From Euryarchaeota archaeon UBA175 (lineage in GTDB: Archaea; Thermoplasmatota; Poseidoniia; Poseidoniales; Thalassarchaeaceae), in NCBI GenBank assembly GCA_002497895.1, contig DAFD01000029.1, positions 1-9,019 on the forward strand: a stretch of 9,019 nt of DNA, read 5' to 3'. This document shows positions 6,529 through 9,019 of the stretch, piece after piece. The position numbers were made by a program, and so were the translations under genes. The first letter of the stretch is position 1, and the number at the start of each line of letters is the position of its first letter. The notes under the pieces are model-generated. The model did not search any database. It was not told the DNA's origin and was given only the letters and a program-made list of their open reading frames with translations.

Positions 6529-6759
6529 ATGGCGACCTGCGACTACCCAGAATGTGAAGTCGAAGGAGAGAAAATCAGCCGTCTTTCACCAGAAGGATTT
6601 CTCGTCGCAACTGGAAAGAAAGCCTATTCATTTCGTGAGGCATATCGGCGATTTCACTACTGCACAGAGCATCACGACGAACTGATGACGAATGTATGGA
6701 ATCGTGTTCGTTCGAAGGATGACAAAAAGGATGACCACGTTGCACCCACTGCAATCTGA
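6529..6759 (+). CDS. small Cys/His-rich protein of unknown function, possible zinc binder
   Basis: This 76-residue soluble protein is not one I recognise. It opens with CDYPEC (Cys4, Cys9) and later has HYCTEHHDE (His43, Cys45, His48, His49), a set that could hold one zinc ion. Between them is a predicted strand and a basic helix (SFREAYRRF), and the tail is charged (RSKDDKKDD). Two overlapping start codons exist, at 6526 and 6529. I choose 6529 because it keeps the four-base spacing from GGTGA at 6520-6524. The gene follows the biotin carrier gene by 16 bases, so it is likely part of the carboxylase operon. Function is unknown. Confidence 0.7.
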   Translation: MATCDYPECEVEGEKISRLSPEGFLVATGKKAYSFREAYRRFHYCTEHHDELMTNVWNRVRSKDDKKDDHVAPTAI

Positions 6760-6808
6760 GTTTGATTCGCTCGGCATGTTCATGAGTCTGCTCCTCAGAG
6801 GGGCCTCG

Positions 6809-8035
6809 ATGTCCAGTGATTACGTGACCCATCTCGAATGTGCTTACACCGGCGAAGTGTTCCAAAAAGGCAAGGTCCACACCCTCTCATCGGCGGGTAA
6901 ACCACTACTGGTCAGATACGATCTCTCTCGGATGCGGAATGAGGTAAGTCGGGATTCGATCGCAGAGTCTAATGAAGCTGGATTTTGGCGTTATTCGCCG
7001 CTATTGCCGGTGAGTAATGCGGCGAATCGAATTTCATTGGGTGAGGTTGTCACTCCGATAGTTTCCTTGGAACGGAGTGTTGAGCACCTTGGGATTTCTG
7101 CGGGGAAGGTGCTCGTCAAGGATGAATCGCGCTTGCCAACTGCTTCTTTCAAAGCGCGGGGATTGTGTCTTGCTGTTTCGATGGCGAAAGAATTTGGCTT
7201 AGATCACTTAGCGATTCCAACGAATGGAAATGCTGGTTCAGCGCTAGCAGCATACGCTGCTCGTGCAGGTATGCGAACCACCGTACTATGCCCAGATAAT
7301 ACGCCGGAAATCAACACCTCTGAGACTCTGGCACAAGGTGGTGACACCTATCTTGTGAACGGCTTGATAGGTGATTGCGGGAAGATCATTGGTGATGGTA
7401 AAGATGAGCTCGGTTGGTTCGCCGTATCGACTCTCAAGGAGCCATATCGTATCGAGGGGAAGAAAACGATGGGACTTGAATTGGCCGAGCAACTCGGTTG
7501 GGAATTGCCTGACGTTATTTTCTATCCGACCGGTGGTGGAACTGGATTGATAGGAATGTGGAAGGCTTTCCATGAGTTGCTCGAACTTGGCTGGATTGAT
7601 TGCGCTTTACCACGAATGGTTGCAGTACAATCTACAGGGTGCGCACCGATGGTCAAGGCTTGGCAGGAAGGAGTTGAGCACGCCGATTATTGGGAGGGTG
7701 CTGAAACTGAGGCGAGCGGGATTCGAGTTCCTGCAGCCATTGGTGATTTCCTGATTTTACGCGCTGTTCGGGAATCTCAGGGCTTTGCCATTGCTGTTTC
7801 TGATGAAGAATTGATGGAGGCTCGCGATCGTATCGGTCGCGAGGACGGCTTACTCCTCTGCCCCGAAGGTGCTGCCACTTTCGTAGCCTGGGAGCAGGCA
7901 CTTGAGCAAGGCCTCGTATCCAAAGATGACCGCGTAATCCTATTCAACACGGCAACTGGGCTGAAGTATCCAATGCCAGAAGTCACCGAGCGCATCGACA
8001 AGGATGCTCCATTCGATGCAAGCCTATTCGTATGA
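6809..8035 (+). CDS. thrC: threonine synthase-like PLP-dependent enzyme
   Basis: Threonine synthase converts O-phosphohomoserine and water to threonine and phosphate in the cytoplasm. This 408-residue protein has the fold-type II PLP pattern. Lys115 in PTASFKARG should form the Schiff base. TNGNAGSALAAYAARAGM is the substrate-carboxylate/Asn loop, PTGGGTGLIGM at 240-250 the phosphate-binding loop, and FNTATGLKYP the C-terminal segment. The N-terminus (THLECAYTGEVF ... LLVRYDL) matches threonine synthases, but the zinc-ribbon cysteines usual there are mostly replaced: only Cys11 remains. ATG at 6809 is chosen because homologues begin at this motif; in-frame ATGs at 6776 and 6782 are possible. 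No GGTGA site is present, only AGAGGGG before the ATG. The gene faces aIF6 with seven bases between the stops. Diaminopropionate- or threonine-ammonia-lyase-like activity is less likely. Confidence 0.88.
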   Translation: MSSDYVTHLECAYTGEVFQKGKVHTLSSAGKPLLVRYDLSRMRNEVSRDSIAESNEAGFWRYSPLLPVSNAANRISLGEVVTPIVSLERSVEHLGISAGKVLVKDESRLPTASFKARGLCLAVSMAKEFGLDHLAIPTNGNAGSALAAYAARAGMRTTVLCPDNTPEINTSETLAQGGDTYLVNGLIGDCGKIIGDGKDELGWFAVSTLKEPYRIEGKKTMGLELAEQLGWELPDVIFYPTGGGTGLIGMWKAFHELLELGWIDCALPRMVAVQSTGCAPMVKAWQEGVEHADYWEGAETEASGIRVPAAIGDFLILRAVRESQGFAIAVSDEELMEARDRIGREDGLLLCPEGAATFVAWEQALEQGLVSKDDRVILFNTATGLKYPMPEVTERIDKDAPFDASLFV

Positions 8036-8042
8036 CCAAGAA

Positions 8043-8708
8043 TCAAATGAGTCCTAGCGCATCTTCAATGCGGTTCAACTCAGGACCTGTAGAACCTGAA
8101 CCGACGAGTGCGTGTGAATCGCTTGCGACACATCCAGCACCGACGTAAGGTGAACCGAAGCAGACAGTACCGACCATCACAGGAACTTGCATCACAGCCG
8201 CGACCTTCTCAGCCTCCTCGGCTGAGATATCAGGATGGGCGAGGATGCCGTGATTGTTGGCGACAGTCAGAGAACCCACAGTCTCCTGGCCAGCAATTTT
8301 CGAGCGGACAGCGTCAACCTTGAGCACTTCACCAATCATCTCAGCTCCAGGACCTGGGATGACTGGGCTGACAATAGCACCATGCTCATTGCAACTCAGG
8401 AGATTACCGGCGGCATTGACACCACTTTCAAGCACGACGAGGTCACCGAAACTGCTCAATTCATCAAGATCAGATTCAGTCGCGATGTCAGCGACTGCGA
8501 GCCCTTTGGAATTCCCTCGAACCAGTGATCCGAGCAGAGCTGAACCTCCAATAAGACAAGGATACATCTCCATTTTTTCAAAGGCAGAAGCCAACTCGTC
8601 AACTGCCGGCTTATCAAGCGAGGTTGGATAGAATAGAACATCGCCCACGACGCTCAGATAGACGCCAACTTGGGCATGTCCGAGTATGTCTCCAGTCGAT
8701 ATTCCCAT
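8043..8708 (-). CDS. eif6: translation initiation factor aIF6 (ribosome anti-association factor)
   Basis: aIF6 binds the large ribosomal subunit and keeps it from joining the small one too early; it also serves in 50S maturation. The 221 residues show the repeating pentein pattern of the family: LVRGNSKGLAVA, GNLLSCNEHGAIVSPVI, TVGSLTVANNHGILAHPD, VGTVCFGSPYVGAGCVAS and the ending STGPELNRIEDAL. Length fits the archaeal norm. The ATG at 8708 is fixed by AGGTGA at 8713-8718, four bases upstream. The 5S rRNA gene lies about 70 bases upstream on the same strand with no obvious terminator between them. Other archaea often place this gene beside L39e and L31e genes; those are not seen here. It is convergent with the threonine synthase gene. 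Confidence 0.95.
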   Translation of the reverse strand: MGISTGDILGHAQVGVYLSVVGDVLFYPTSLDKPAVDELASAFEKMEMYPCLIGGSALLGSLVRGNSKGLAVADIATESDLDELSSFGDLVVLESGVNAAGNLLSCNEHGAIVSPVIPGPGAEMIGEVLKVDAVRSKIAGQETVGSLTVANNHGILAHPDISAEEAEKVAAVMQVPVMVGTVCFGSPYVGAGCVASDSHALVGSGSTGPELNRIEDALGLI

Positions 8709-8712
8709 TCAA

Positions 8713-8718
8713 TCACCT
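8713..8718 (-). promoter_or_regulatory. ribosome binding site of aIF6
   Basis: On the minus strand this reads AGGTGA, four bases before the ATG at 8708-8706. The motif and the spacing match those of the small membrane protein, biotin carrier and Cys/His protein genes on the other strand, which supports the start choice in all four. Confidence 0.75.
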
Positions 8719-8782
8719 GCGTCTCTCAATAGGTATGGCTTCGCCAATAGTGAATGAAGTTTGATGCGGGGAGGGTGAAAGA

Positions 8783-8910
8783 GAGTGGCACAGCGACGCA
8801 AGTTCCCGTGGGCTCTCGCACCACAGTACAGAATACGACGCAGGAGGACTTGACTTCCGGGTTCGATATGGGACCGGGTATTACCCCTCCGCTTTGGCCG
8901 TGCACAACTC
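8783..8910 (-). rRNA. rrf: 5S ribosomal RNA
   Basis: Read on the minus strand, the segment shows the archaeal 5S landmarks in order: GGCCAAAGCGGAGGGG near the 5' end, CCCGGTCCCAT then CGAACCCGGAAGTCAAG (loop B/C and helix III), CCTCCTGCG (helix II partner strand), GTACTGTGGTGCGAGAGCC and a closing GTCGCTGTGCCACTC. The terminal helix pairs the two ends. Beyond the likely mature ends, AAAGAGAGT at 8915-8907 pairs perfectly with ACTCTCTTT at 8786-8778, forming a processing-type stem. Ends are approximate by several bases. The gene is not beside a 16S or 23S gene in this window. A weak AT-rich stretch upstream could serve as promoter, but no good TATA box is visible on this strand. Confidence 0.93.
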
Positions 8911-8963
8911 TCTTTCGAATGTGTTTGGTGATAGAATCGAAATGCCTATTGGACAGAGGCCCA

Positions 8964-8974
8964 CAAAAATATGG
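8964..8974 (+). promoter_or_regulatory. possible TATA box for the tRNA gene
   Basis: CAAAAATATGG lies about 30-35 bases before the presumed tRNA start at 9002, right for an archaeal TATA box with initiation just upstream of the tRNA. It is the most AT-rich stretch between the divergent 5S and tRNA genes. Read on the other strand it could also serve the 5S gene from farther away. No other element stands out in that gap. Confidence 0.35.
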
Positions 8975-9001
8975 TGTGGGCAAGTAGAAAGATGAATGCT
9001 C

Positions 9002-9019
9002 GGGGGGTTAGTGCAGCTG
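9002..9019 (+). tRNA. 5' end of a tRNA gene, cut off by the window edge
   Basis: GGGGGGT (acceptor strand), then T at position 8 and A at position 9, then GTGC followed by AGCTG as the start of a D arm, fit tRNA spacing exactly. Only 18 bases are present, so the amino acid cannot be named and the cloverleaf cannot be checked. A candidate TATA box upstream supports the call. Confidence 0.55.

Noticed and set aside
8036..8042. Terminator between threonine synthase and aIF6
   Set aside because: Only seven bases separate the convergent stops and no hairpin or T-run was found; transcripts must end inside the opposing genes.
8108..8631. Several plus-strand frames opposite aIF6
   Set aside because: They are Ser/Arg/Pro-rich shadows of a well-supported minus-strand gene.
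8726..8987. Frames of 77 and 85 residues on both strands near the window end
   Set aside because: They run across the 5S rRNA gene, and their translations show no domain or composition typical of proteins.
1..9019. CRISPR arrays, insertion sequences, integrases, phage genes or direct repeat arrays
   Set aside because: None was seen on either strand; the region reads as ordinary core chromosome.

Overview
The window looks like chromosomal DNA of a euryarchaeon, most plausibly an uncultivated marine lineage of the Poseidoniales (Marine Group II) or related Thermoplasmatota type. This is inference. The archaeal assignment rests on an aIF6 gene, an archaeal-type 5S rRNA and strong GGTGA ribosome binding sites set four bases before several start codons. 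The marine group guess rests on a heterotrophic propionyl-CoA/methylmalonyl-CoA gene set in DNA of moderate GC content. No phage, transposon, CRISPR array or other mobile DNA was seen.

Layout. (1) 1-2065, plus strand: a four-gene run with the 3' part of a double CCG-domain (HdrB/GlpC-like) iron-sulfur protein, a 2x[4Fe-4S] ferredoxin, a small two-helix membrane protein, and an Ogt-type methylated-DNA--cysteine methyltransferase. (2) 2087-4225, minus strand: the cobalamin-binding subunit of methylmalonyl-CoA mutase, a MeaB/ArgK G-protein chaperone, and a polytopic membrane protein resembling the phytol/dolichol/diacylglycerol kinase family (VTE5/Sec59/DGK1). After these comes a 39-residue single-helix membrane protein. 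(3) 4344-6759, plus strand, divergent from (2): the carboxyltransferase subunit of propionyl/methylmalonyl-CoA carboxylase, a tiny overlapping gene that may be its accessory subunit, a biotin carrier protein, and a small Cys/His protein. A threonine synthase-like PLP enzyme follows (6809-8035). (4) 8043-9019: aIF6 on the minus strand, convergent with the threonine synthase gene, with the 5S rRNA gene immediately upstream of it on the same strand. The 5' end of a probable tRNA gene on the plus strand runs off the window.

How the genes work together. The divergent blocks (2) and (3) encode much of the route propionyl-CoA -> methylmalonyl-CoA -> succinyl-CoA: carboxyltransferase plus biotin carrier for carboxylation, then the B12 subunit and its G-protein chaperone for the mutase step. 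The biotin carboxylase, the mutase catalytic subunit and the epimerase are not here and must be encoded elsewhere. The isoprenoid-kinase-like gene sits four bases behind meaB. It may link isoprenoid alcohol (for example phytol) handling to propionyl-CoA catabolism, but this is only a hypothesis. The most interesting points are this operon, the tiny gene overlapping the carboxylase gene, the unannotated 39-residue membrane protein, and the 5S-aIF6 arrangement.
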